Shown piece by piece: positions 16,905 through 24,526 of a stretch of 64,000 nucleotides of DNA. Under the pieces are notes generated by a model. That model searched no databases and was not told the origin of the DNA. It saw nothing but the letters and a program-made list of their open reading frames with translations. The position numbers were made by a program, and so were the translations under genes. The DNA comes from DASPTR01 sp041481365. Its GTDB lineage: Archaea > Thermoproteota > Bathyarchaeia > Bathyarchaeales > Bathycorpusculaceae. The stretch is taken from assembly GCA_041481365.1 (NCBI GenBank), contig JBGPBS010000001.1, positions 1 through 64,000 of the forward strand, in the 5' to 3' direction. The stretch's first letter is position 1. Every line of letters begins with the position of its first letter.

Positions 16905-18014
16905 ATGCAAATAGAATGCTTTAAGGACCTGCCATTAAGTGCGCAGGTTATTAGGGGAATTGAGGAGCTTGGATTCAGGAATCTTTTTCCGATTCAGGCA
17001 CAGGCGATACCTCCTTTGCTTGAAGGCAAGGACGTTATTGGACAAGCTCAAACCGGGACAGGTAAAACTGCCGCCTTCGGAATTCCAATGATTGAACACA
17101 TTGACCCACGAGCCAGAAGTGTTCAGGGTTTGGTTTTGGCGCCGACTCGTGAGCTTGCTATCCAAGTTGCTGAGCACATCAGTAGATTGGGCAAGTATGC
17201 AGGGTTGAGGGTTCTGCCGGTCTACGGTGGGGAACCCATTGGCAAACAGATACGTGCGTTGCATGAAGGCGTTCAGGTTGTCGTAGGAACGCCGGGCCGC
17301 ATGATTGACCTGCTTGAAAGACGCGTTTTGAATCTGTCTTCGGTCAAAGTCGTCATTCTTGACGAAGCAGACAGAATGCTCGACATGGGATTCATAGAGG
17401 ACATCGAATACATACTTTCTATGACGCCTAGGAACAGGCAAACTGGCCTTTTTTCGGCCACGATAGACCAGCAGGTGATGAATATCTGCAAGAGATACAT
17501 GAAGAACCCTGAGAAGATACTCGTGAGCAAGGATGAGATAGCGCTCACGCAAATGGATCAGTATTACATGGTCGTGAACCCTCACGGCAAGTTTGAGGCA
17601 CTCTGCAGTATTCTGAGCGAGAACCACATAGGCCGAGCCATAGTATTCTGCAGGACACGCATGAATACGGATATCCTCGCAGACAAGTTGAAAGGACTCG
17701 GATACGATGCAAAAGCGTTGCATGCTGGCTTCACTCAGGCACAGAGGGATTTCGTCATGGACTCTTTCAGAAAAGGAAGACTGAAGCTGCTCGTGGCGAC
17801 GGACGTGGCCGCAAGAGGTTTGGATATTCAGGGAGTCACTCACATAATAAACTACGACGTTCCGCTCGATGCCCTAGTTTATTTCCATAGAATCGGCAGA
17901 ACGGCCAGAATGGGAGGCGAAGGCACAGCCATAACCCTCGTAGGTTACGGTGAGCTGACAGAGTTCGAAAACATAAAAGCCCTCACCAAGACTACAATTG
18001 AAGAAATTGGTTGA
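16905..18014 (+). CDS. DEAD-box RNA helicase
   Basis: The 369-residue protein contains the helicase core only. Seen in order: the Q motif (FRNLFPIQAQAIP), AQTGTGKT (motif I), PTRELA (Ia), TPGR (Ib), DEAD (II), SAT (III), ARGLD (V) and HRIGRTAR (VI). It uses ATP to unwind or remodel RNA, for example in ribosome assembly or mRNA turnover. There is no extra C-terminal RNA-binding extension, so it resembles minimal archaeal DEAD proteins. It is monocistronic with its own promoter. Confidence 0.95.
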   Translation: MQIECFKDLPLSAQVIRGIEELGFRNLFPIQAQAIPPLLEGKDVIGQAQTGTGKTAAFGIPMIEHIDPRARSVQGLVLAPTRELAIQVAEHISRLGKYAGLRVLPVYGGEPIGKQIRALHEGVQVVVGTPGRMIDLLERRVLNLSSVKVVILDEADRMLDMGFIEDIEYILSMTPRNRQTGLFSATIDQQVMNICKRYMKNPEKILVSKDEIALTQMDQYYMVVNPHGKFEALCSILSENHIGRAIVFCRTRMNTDILADKLKGLGYDAKALHAGFTQAQRDFVMDSFRKGRLKLLVATDVAARGLDIQGVTHIINYDVPLDALVYFHRIGRTARMGGEGTAITLVGYGELTEFENIKALTKTTIEEIG

Positions 18015-18029
18015 TTCTCCTTCTCGACA

Positions 18030-18049
18030 TCCCGGTCTAAAAGCCGGGA
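18030..18049 (+). terminator. Hairpin after the helicase gene
   Basis: TCCCGG pairs with CCGGGA across an eight-base loop, 15 bases after the helicase stop. No long T-run follows directly, so this may be a 3' stabilising hairpin rather than a full terminator. Confidence 0.35.
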
Positions 18050-18178
18050 CCCATATTTTCACGGAAAAGACCTTGCAGAATGATCTTTCCAAAGGATAGG
18101 TTTAAAATAGTGTTATTGACTAAGAAACATGTGCAAAAACGCGGTTTTTTGCGCTAAATAGCATAGGAGTTGAGAAAT

Positions 18179-18319
18179 TTGACGTATAAGAAAGAGATGT
18201 ACAAGGCAACCTGCGGCGACTGCGGAAAGGAATGCGAAGTTCCCTTCAAGCCTGATGGAAGCAGGCCAGTGTACTGCCGAGAATGTTATTCTAAACGAAG
18301 ACCACCAAGAAGATACTAA
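18179..18319 (+). CDS. CxxC-x17-CxxC small zinc protein (46 aa)
   Basis: The product reads MTYKKEMYKATCGDCGKEC, then VPFKPDGSRPVYCRECY and the basic tail SKRRPPRRY. Two CxxC pairs about 20 residues apart with PFKPxxxRPVYC between them define a widespread small archaeal zinc-binding family of unknown function, probably nucleic-acid associated given the arginine-rich tail. TTG 18179 is chosen because GGAG lies nine bases ahead and relatives begin with a similar short segment; ATG 18197 is the alternative. A paralogue lies at 34023. Confidence 0.78.
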   Translation: MTYKKEMYKATCGDCGKECEVPFKPDGSRPVYCRECYSKRRPPRRY

Positions 18320-18356
18320 GCTCATTAGCTGACATCTTCGTCCCGTTTCACACATC

Positions 18357-18367
18357 TTTCTTTTTTT
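18357..18367 (+). terminator. T-rich stop signal after the small zinc gene
   Basis: TTTCTTTTTTTC lies about 40 bases after the stop codon. Archaeal RNA polymerase stops on such T-runs without needing a hairpin. Confidence 0.35.
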
Positions 18368-18424
18368 CACCACTAATCATAATAAGCAGAATGCACAATC
18401 TTGCTTGAGGTTAAGAGTAGGATA

Positions 18425-18568
18425 ATGCCTAAGGATCCTGTTTGTGGTGCCATTCTGGACGAGAAGATTGCAAAGTTCAAGATTACCTATGATGGTGAGA
18501 CCTATCATTTTTGCAGTGTTACCTGCAAGAAAAGGTTCAAGAGACACCCGGCGAAGTTCGTGAAGTAG
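18425..18568 (+). CDS. YHS-domain protein (47 aa)
   Basis: The product starts MPKDPVCGAILDEKIAKF and continues YHFCSVTCKKRFKRHPAKF. DPVCG followed by a CxxxC pair and FxxxPxxF is the YHS/TRASH metal-binding domain found in metal-transport and metal-sensing proteins. Here it is the whole protein, so it is probably a small soluble metal-binding or metallochaperone-like factor. It sits about 100 bases after the small zinc protein and 120 before the OB-fold gene. A paralogue is at 51660. Confidence 0.8.
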   Translation: MPKDPVCGAILDEKIAKFKITYDGETYHFCSVTCKKRFKRHPAKFVK

Positions 18569-18686
18569 ACTGATCTGTGAAGAGCGGAGCGTTGTAGAAC
18601 AGCAGAATGCCCATGGAGAAGGCTGAAGCATGAACGAAGTAAATCGCGCAGGGGAGATAGTTTAGTTATGGAGGGGAGAGAGAATA

Positions 18687-19307
18687 ATGCGAGATAAAGC
18701 GTCGCCCAGCGAATACCTTGCGTTTCTCTCTGTGAAGTATGAGGTCGATGCTGACGAGTTCTTCGAAGCATTAGTGTCAGCTGGCAAGAATCACAGATCT
18801 ACATGCGGGACTCTTTCGATCGAATGCAGGCACAAGCAGGCGGAGAGTGTCATGCTTCTGATAACGGTGGGGTCGAAGGTTGTGGCGCAGTTTCCGATCT
18901 CAACGGAGTTTTTGTTGAACGAAGATAACCCAATCAAGAATATGATCAGGGCGAGTTTTCTCTGCAGACGTCTTGTCAAGAAGGATGGCGATCGACGCTT
19001 GTTTCAGATCAAAGACCTGCATATCGGCATGAAATGTGTCAGCTTGAAGGCTGAGGTCGTTGAAGTGTCGGACACCTCGTTCGTCACGACAAGGTTTGGG
19101 AATTATGCCAGCGTCGCCAACGCGTTAATATCCGATGAGACTGGGAAGATCAAATTATGCCTGTGGAACGAGCAGATAAAGTCCGTGTCCGTGGGTGACA
19201 CCGTTCAGGTTGAGAACGCCAGAATATCTGCGTTCAGAGGGGAGAAGCAGCTGAGAGTCGGCAGAAACGGGAATCTCCGCACCCTCCGAAACGTCGTTGC
19301 CACCTAA
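18687..19307 (+). CDS. OB-fold single-strand nucleic-acid-binding protein
   Basis: The 206-residue protein has an N-terminal domain of unclear type (1-100) and a C-terminal OB fold of the RPA/SOSS-B kind: VSLKAEVVEVSDT, TRFGNYASVANALISDETG, IKLCLWNEQIKSV and GDTVQVENARISAFRGEKQL. It is likely to bind single-stranded DNA or RNA. The N-terminal part has three cysteines (TCGTL, IEC, FLCRR), but no zinc pattern is clear. It is a cytosolic protein and stands alone on the plus strand. Confidence 0.82.
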   Translation: MRDKASPSEYLAFLSVKYEVDADEFFEALVSAGKNHRSTCGTLSIECRHKQAESVMLLITVGSKVVAQFPISTEFLLNEDNPIKNMIRASFLCRRLVKKDGDRRLFQIKDLHIGMKCVSLKAEVVEVSDTSFVTTRFGNYASVANALISDETGKIKLCLWNEQIKSVSVGDTVQVENARISAFRGEKQLRVGRNGNLRTLRNVVAT

Positions 19308-19599
19308 TGATTGAGTATTGAGTGCCTTTTTCCCCAGCTTGCGGTCCGGTTGAACAGAACGAGTTTTGAACGTTGAAGCATGATTTTCAACACTGCTGGA
19401 ACGCGGAGATTCTGATAATCTAGCTGTGGTTTAGCAGGTTGGAGACCGCCTAAAAATACATCCCCCATCGGTTTTTTCGGCCTCTAGCATGTTTTCATGC
19501 GGCCACGCATTGCGTCAGTGCATTGTCACCGTTTTGTTATTGCCCGTGGAGTGTGGTAGTGACGAGTCCTAAGATTGTGGTTCTAGTGGTGAGTTGGTT

Positions 19600-22065
19600 T
19601 CATGCTTTCGTATTTGGCCTATATAGTATGAGTTTTGCGATTTCTCGCCAGATGATGGTCAGGAGAGCGAAGCCGAAGATTACGACGAGCTGGCTTGCCG
19701 TGAGTGTTGAGAGTCTGAGCTGATTGCCCACTGGAGGCACGGCGACCGCGATGAGTAGGAAGGAGAATGCAAGGACTGCCCACAGATCCATTACCTTGTT
19801 CGACAGGGGGCCAAGGATGTAGAGCGGTTCTCTTTCTGAACGTGTGACGAAAGCGAGGATTATGTGTCCCATTATCCAAGCCGAGAACGCGTAAGTTTGT
19901 ATCTCAATTGGCGAAAGGCCTTGCCACCACGCGTAGAAGTATGCGAGCATAACGGCCGCAAAGAGGCTTGCCGCCGATATTGCGAGGTCTGTTATCATCT
20001 TCGAATCGGGGAACTTTGCTTTGGGGTCTCTTGGCTTTCGACCATAGATCGTCTTTTCTGCGGGTTCAGTGACGAATCCGGCGGAAGCGGCGAGATCCAT
20101 GAATAGTTCCAGGACGATTATCTGTATCGGGGCAAAGGGTAGAGGCATTGCAGGGTAAAGATATTGCAGACCCAGGGAGAAGACGAATAGTGAGATCAGA
20201 GCAGCTTTTATGCCCAAGTAATATTTGAGCCCTTTTCTGAGATTATCAAAGAACGTGCGGCCTTCAAAGACCGCGCGTCCAATGGTCACAAAATTATCAT
20301 CAGTCAACACGACGTCTGCCGCTTCCTTAGCCGCGTCGGTGCCCTTTGTGCCCATCGCGATGCCGACATCTGCCCCTTTGAGGGCCAGCGTATCGTTGAC
20401 ACCGTCTCCGGTGACAGCGACGATTTCGTTGTTTGCATGCAGCGCCTTCACCAATCGATACTTGTCCTCAGGCGCAGTCCTTGCAAAGACGGAGACCTCC
20501 TTCACTACTTTCTTCAGTTCCTCGTCAGAGAACCTCTGAAGCTCCTCACCGGTCAGCACCTTCTCCGAGGCGATGCCGACGCTCTTTGCGATGTAGGCGG
20601 CCGTCTGGGGATGATCACCCGTGACCATGATCGTCCTAATCCCCGCCTTGTTGATTGCCTCTATGGTTTCCTTGACGCCTTTCCGCGGAGGATCTTCAAT
20701 CGAGACCAGTCCGACGAACTCCCAGTCTTCCTCCAAGTCTGCAAAGGGCAGATCTGTTTCTTCAGCAGCGACCGCTCTCTCCGCAACGCCAATTACTCTT
20801 CTTCCTTTCGCTGTTTCCTCTTTGAGCTCTTCGTCAAAAAGCCCACCGCTGCCCAATGAGCTTAGAATCTCCTCGGGCGCTCCGATGGTCGAAAGCCTGA
20901 AACCGTCGTTGTTCACGCGTAGGACCGCCTTGGTCCGTTTGTTAGTCTCAAAACCGCGTTCGCGAACGATGCTTCCGAAACTCGTTTTGACTCCGAGTTC
21001 CTGGGCTTTGGCCAGAATTGCCTTGTCAGTTGGTGACAGTGACATTTCAGTCAAGGCAGCAGCAGCCGCACCAAGCGCTCTGGCCTCTTCCTTTCTTGGA
21101 TAAACTTGAACAACTTGCATCTTGTTCTCAGTGATCGTTCCTGTCTTGTCAGTAACGATGACGGTTGTGTCACCCAGAACTTCTGCAGCCTTGAGTTTCT
21201 TTACCAAAAAACCTTTCTTCGAGAGCCTATAGGAGCCCAATCCCAATATCATCGTGATTATGATTGGCAATTCCTCAGGAATTGCAGCAAAGGCAAGTGC
21301 TAGTCCTATCAGAATCAGTTCTTTATCTCGGCTCAGATCTTGGTACCCAAAGTGTAGGATGCCAATAGCCGGTATGATTACGCTGAAGAATATGGCGACA
21401 TAAGCAAGCGTTTTCGAGAGTTTCTTCATTGACAATTGCAGAGGTGTCTTCGGGGGTTTGATCATTTGAGCCATCGCGGAAATCTTGCCGAATCTGGTGT
21501 TCTTGCCAGTGGCGTACGCTTCCCCTTTTCCCTCGCCAAAAACCACCAAGGTCCCAGCATAGACGCCATTTCCAACGGTCTTTTCTTTGGGAAGAGATTC
21601 GCCTGTCAAAACAGACTCATCAACTTGAATGTCGTAGGCCACGCCAAGTTGGCAGTCGGCGGCGATTCTTGTGCCCTCAGTGAAAACGAGGAGGTCCCCA
21701 GGAACCACTTTCTCAGTTTCAACCTCAACTATTACACCGTCCCGCACAACTCGGGTCTTGGGGGCTGCCAGCACAGAAAGCGCAGATATGGCTTTCTTGG
21801 CGCGATATTCGTTCCAAATCTCGACAAAAACCAGCACGAAAATAATGCTGAAAATGGTCAAGGCATCTTGCAGACTCCCGAAAACCGTGTAAAACACACC
21901 TACGACAAGGAGAAGCAGGATCATGGGTTCAACAACTTCTTCCTTCGCGATACCGAGAAAACTAACCGTGTAAGGCTTGGAAAGCTGGTTCGGTCCAACC
22001 TCTAACAACCTCTTTTCAGCCTCGATTTCAGAAAGCCCTTTTGGCTCCTTGCCCGAACCCTGCAT
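19600..22065 (-). CDS. P-type cation-transporting ATPase (P2 type)
   Basis: The 821-residue membrane protein has an N-terminal cation-ATPase domain, two early helices (about 45-85), the actuator motif TGES (154-157), helices M3-M4 with PEELP (263-267), the phosphorylation site DKTGTIT (Asp306), the hinge TGDGVNDTLALKGADVG, and four to six C-terminal helices. It pumps a cation, most likely Ca2+ or another divalent ion, at the cost of ATP. In Ca2+ pumps M4 usually reads PEGLP; PEELP leaves specificity uncertain. It is a single gene in the cytoplasmic membrane. Confidence 0.9.
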   Translation of the reverse strand: MQGSGKEPKGLSEIEAEKRLLEVGPNQLSKPYTVSFLGIAKEEVVEPMILLLLVVGVFYTVFGSLQDALTIFSIIFVLVFVEIWNEYRAKKAISALSVLAAPKTRVVRDGVIVEVETEKVVPGDLLVFTEGTRIAADCQLGVAYDIQVDESVLTGESLPKEKTVGNGVYAGTLVVFGEGKGEAYATGKNTRFGKISAMAQMIKPPKTPLQLSMKKLSKTLAYVAIFFSVIIPAIGILHFGYQDLSRDKELILIGLALAFAAIPEELPIIITMILGLGSYRLSKKGFLVKKLKAAEVLGDTTVIVTDKTGTITENKMQVVQVYPRKEEARALGAAAAALTEMSLSPTDKAILAKAQELGVKTSFGSIVRERGFETNKRTKAVLRVNNDGFRLSTIGAPEEILSSLGSGGLFDEELKEETAKGRRVIGVAERAVAAEETDLPFADLEEDWEFVGLVSIEDPPRKGVKETIEAINKAGIRTIMVTGDHPQTAAYIAKSVGIASEKVLTGEELQRFSDEELKKVVKEVSVFARTAPEDKYRLVKALHANNEIVAVTGDGVNDTLALKGADVGIAMGTKGTDAAKEAADVVLTDDNFVTIGRAVFEGRTFFDNLRKGLKYYLGIKAALISLFVFSLGLQYLYPAMPLPFAPIQIIVLELFMDLAASAGFVTEPAEKTIYGRKPRDPKAKFPDSKMITDLAISAASLFAAVMLAYFYAWWQGLSPIEIQTYAFSAWIMGHIILAFVTRSEREPLYILGPLSNKVMDLWAVLAFSFLLIAVAVPPVGNQLRLSTLTASQLVVIFGFALLTIIWREIAKLILYRPNTKA

Positions 22066-22238
22066 ACTTCACCTCAGTTAGCCAGATGTTTTAAAAGCTT
22101 GTGTCTGAAAAACGCCTCGGAAAACAGAATGCAGTCACAGTTACTGGAGGGGCAGCGTGCAACTGTGAGCCCTCAGTATTTGAGAAGCTGAGTGCATATG
22201 AAAACGCGCTGATAACTAATAGTATTTGCTCAACAGGT

Positions 22239-22899
22239 TTAGGGATCCGTTGCCAGTCTGACCCTTCGAGGAACTAATATGACAGTCCAATTTGCTTTAC
22301 TTGCCATTCTTCCCAGGCCATCAAGACTGAAGCCGTGCAGGTGAAGGGCATAAGCCATGGGACGGTCTTGCTGGCCTAGCCGAAGCATCTGGCTCAGACC
22401 CAAATGCTCGGACACCTGTCTAATCGGACGTAGCGAGTTCCAAGGGTAGGAGATGGCTACGTTTCGAGGCTTGTGGCGCAACCATTCTTCAAGCTGAGCC
22501 AGAGACAGCAAAGTTCGATTTTCAACCATTTTCAGGCTGTCTCCTCCGGCGGGGGAAAATCATAGCCATGGTGAACCTTTGCAAACCATTCAGGTCTTTC
22601 GTCAGCAACCTTCTTCTCGCATTTTCCTTGGAGCATCCCATAACAGCGCTCGATGAGACGGTCGTCCGCAAAAACTGGAATGCCATGATGGAATTCAAGG
22701 ACGATATCAAGCGTTTTTCGAGCTTGTCTTAGGTGCGAAGTGAATGCGTAGTAAATCACTTCTTGCTTGAGTTGTTCCGCAATCTCATGCGTCTGGAAAA
22801 GGCCTTTCGGAGTGAGTCCGGGGTCACGGCACCTGAGAATAACCCGCGGACGTTGTCAGTCGTTTCAGCATGCCTGAAGACGAATAGCTTGCAAATCAT
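22239..22899 (-). pseudogene. Phosphoglycerate-mutase-like (histidine phosphatase) gene broken in three frames
   Basis: Three consecutive minus-strand frames together spell one histidine phosphatase. Frame 1 (ATG 22899 after GGTGG) gives MICKLFVFRHAETTDNVRGL. After a shift near 22845 frame 2 gives DPGLTPKGLFQTHEIAEQL, TSHLRQARKTLDIV and RLIERCYGMLQGKC. After a second shift near 22530 frame 3 gives GDSLKMVENR, LEEWLRHKPRNVAI and NSLRPIRQV. The first catalytic motif RHAE is intact. The second His-Gly motif, expected ahead of NSLR, reads SYPW instead, so the catalytic histidine is lost. Two frameshifts plus this loss make true decay more likely than sequencing error. Confidence 0.8.
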
Positions 22900-23157
22900 C
22901 AACCACCTGCTCCAGACCTGCTTCACAGCAAATACGGTTGTCAGAGAACCCTTTTTCTCTTTTTGCACGATGGCCTTCGGCATCACGTGTTCATTTCCAA
23001 TTGTCTTGCCTGCTTCAAGCAGAATTCGTGTGGAATCCATTACAACTAACGAAGAATTGGTTTGGACAGACAAGAATATGACTAATCAGGATCTCTGTCT
23101 GAGAAAAGGTAATAAGCCGTGTGATGAGGGTTCGTTTCAAGGAAGGAGAACTGAATA

Positions 23158-23673
23158 ATGGATGTCTTTGAAGCTATAAAAACTCGAAGAAGCATTAGGA
23201 AATACAAGCCAGAATCCATTCCTGATGAAAAATTGGAAATCATTCTTGAGGCTGCTCGCCTGGCACCTTCTGCCGGTAATCGACAGCCTTGGCGTTTTAT
23301 AATGGTTCAAGACGCGGATCGAAAGAACGCTCTTGCAGAAGCAGCGAATAAACAGGCTTTCCTGAAAGACGCAGCTGCAATTGCTGTAGCAGTTGGTGAT
23401 CCTGACGCGTCGACGAGGTGGCACGAAAAAGACCCCATGACAGCATTGGAGCACATGGTTTTGGCGGCCACGGCTCTGGGATATGGCACTTGCTGGATAG
23501 GTGCCTTCGATGAAGACGCGTTGAAGTGTCTGCTCAGGATCCCCGCAAAGATGAAAGTAGTCGCGCTACTTTCGATCGGTGTACCAGCTGAGAAACCAGC
23601 GGCCAAGCCTAGGAAGGAGATATCGGAGATTTTCTTCAAAGAAGAATGGCAAACTCCTTGGACGACGCACTGA
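23158..23673 (+). CDS. Nitroreductase family flavoprotein
   Basis: The 171-residue protein has the NfnB-like fold: MDVFEAIKTRRSIRKYKPE, APSAGNRQPWRFIMVQD, a central LEHMVLAATALGYGTCWIGAF and the C-terminal LLSIGVPAEKPAAKPRK. These segments bind FMN; such enzymes are dimers that use NAD(P)H or ferredoxin to reduce nitro compounds, flavins or other electron-poor substrates. AAGGAG precedes the ATG. The gene is short but complete and is cytosolic. Confidence 0.9.
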   Translation: MDVFEAIKTRRSIRKYKPESIPDEKLEIILEAARLAPSAGNRQPWRFIMVQDADRKNALAEAANKQAFLKDAAAIAVAVGDPDASTRWHEKDPMTALEHMVLAATALGYGTCWIGAFDEDALKCLLRIPAKMKVVALLSIGVPAEKPAAKPRKEISEIFFKEEWQTPWTTH

Positions 23674-23801
23674 GTTCAATGATGTGCGAGTGGGGAAATT
23701 CAGAAAAAGCTCTGAACTAAACGTTGGACAAATCCATCTAAGATGCAAGCAGCATATTGGTTCCGGGTTTTATACGTTAAGAGAGCAGGATGGTCTGGTG
23801 C

Positions 23802-24416
23802 TTAGTATCCTTTTATGGTGCAGTGTCTTTTGACGTACTCTTCCAATTTGTCTTTCAATGTTTGCTTGAGCAAGCTGTCCCGTGTGTTTAGGTATTCATC
23901 CCTGAGAATGTCGAAATGGTAGCCATCCCATCTTCTGCCATTTACATAGACGGCTTGCCTCATGGCTCCACCGTTTTTCAACCCGCAATCTTCCAAAACC
24001 TTGTGAGCGCGACGGTTATATTCCACGCTCCAAGCCTCACAGCGATCCATGTTCAATTGATTAAAGCATATTTCCAAAAGAGCCACCGTTATCTGGCGGC
24101 CCAAGCCCTTCTCCCACAGTTCCTTCTTGCCAATGTAGGTCCCTATCGTAGCTGCCCTGATACTACCCCAGTCAGACTTTTCTATACGAGCAATTCCGAT
24201 CGGCTCTTTTGAGTCTGCAAGCTCAACCATGAAATGGATTTCTTTTTCGTTTTTCAACCAGTCTTCATACTGCTTCTCCAGCTGTGCCATATTCACGAAG
24301 TTTATCGGCCTCTGCCTGGAATACATTATGACTTCGAAATCGTTCTCCCAATCATGAAGCACTTTCAGATCTTCCCTTTCTACGGGTCTAAACCTCACGC
24401 TTCCGAATTCGAACAT
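23802..24416 (-). CDS. GNAT N-acetyltransferase (RimJ/RimL type)
   Basis: The 204-residue protein begins FGSVRFRPVEREDLKVLHDW and has IGIARIEKSDW, ATIGTYIGKKELWEKGLGRQ for acetyl-CoA binding (Q/RxxGxG/A-like), and WSVEYNRRAHKVLEDCGLK, all typical of the RimJ/RimL group. Substrates may be protein N-termini or small amines and cannot be assigned. It is cytosolic and monocistronic. Confidence 0.87.
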   Translation of the reverse strand: MFEFGSVRFRPVEREDLKVLHDWENDFEVIMYSRQRPINFVNMAQLEKQYEDWLKNEKEIHFMVELADSKEPIGIARIEKSDWGSIRAATIGTYIGKKELWEKGLGRQITVALLEICFNQLNMDRCEAWSVEYNRRAHKVLEDCGLKNGGAMRQAVYVNGRRWDGYHFDILRDEYLNTRDSLLKQTLKDKLEEYVKRHCTIKGY

Positions 24417-24526
24417 ACATATTCACCACGCAAGACTAGAATTCAATAAGCAAGTCTCTAATAATTTTGATTCTTATTGTCAGGCATGCACAAGAATTCA
24501 AGTCAATCATCCAATGCTCTTGAACG

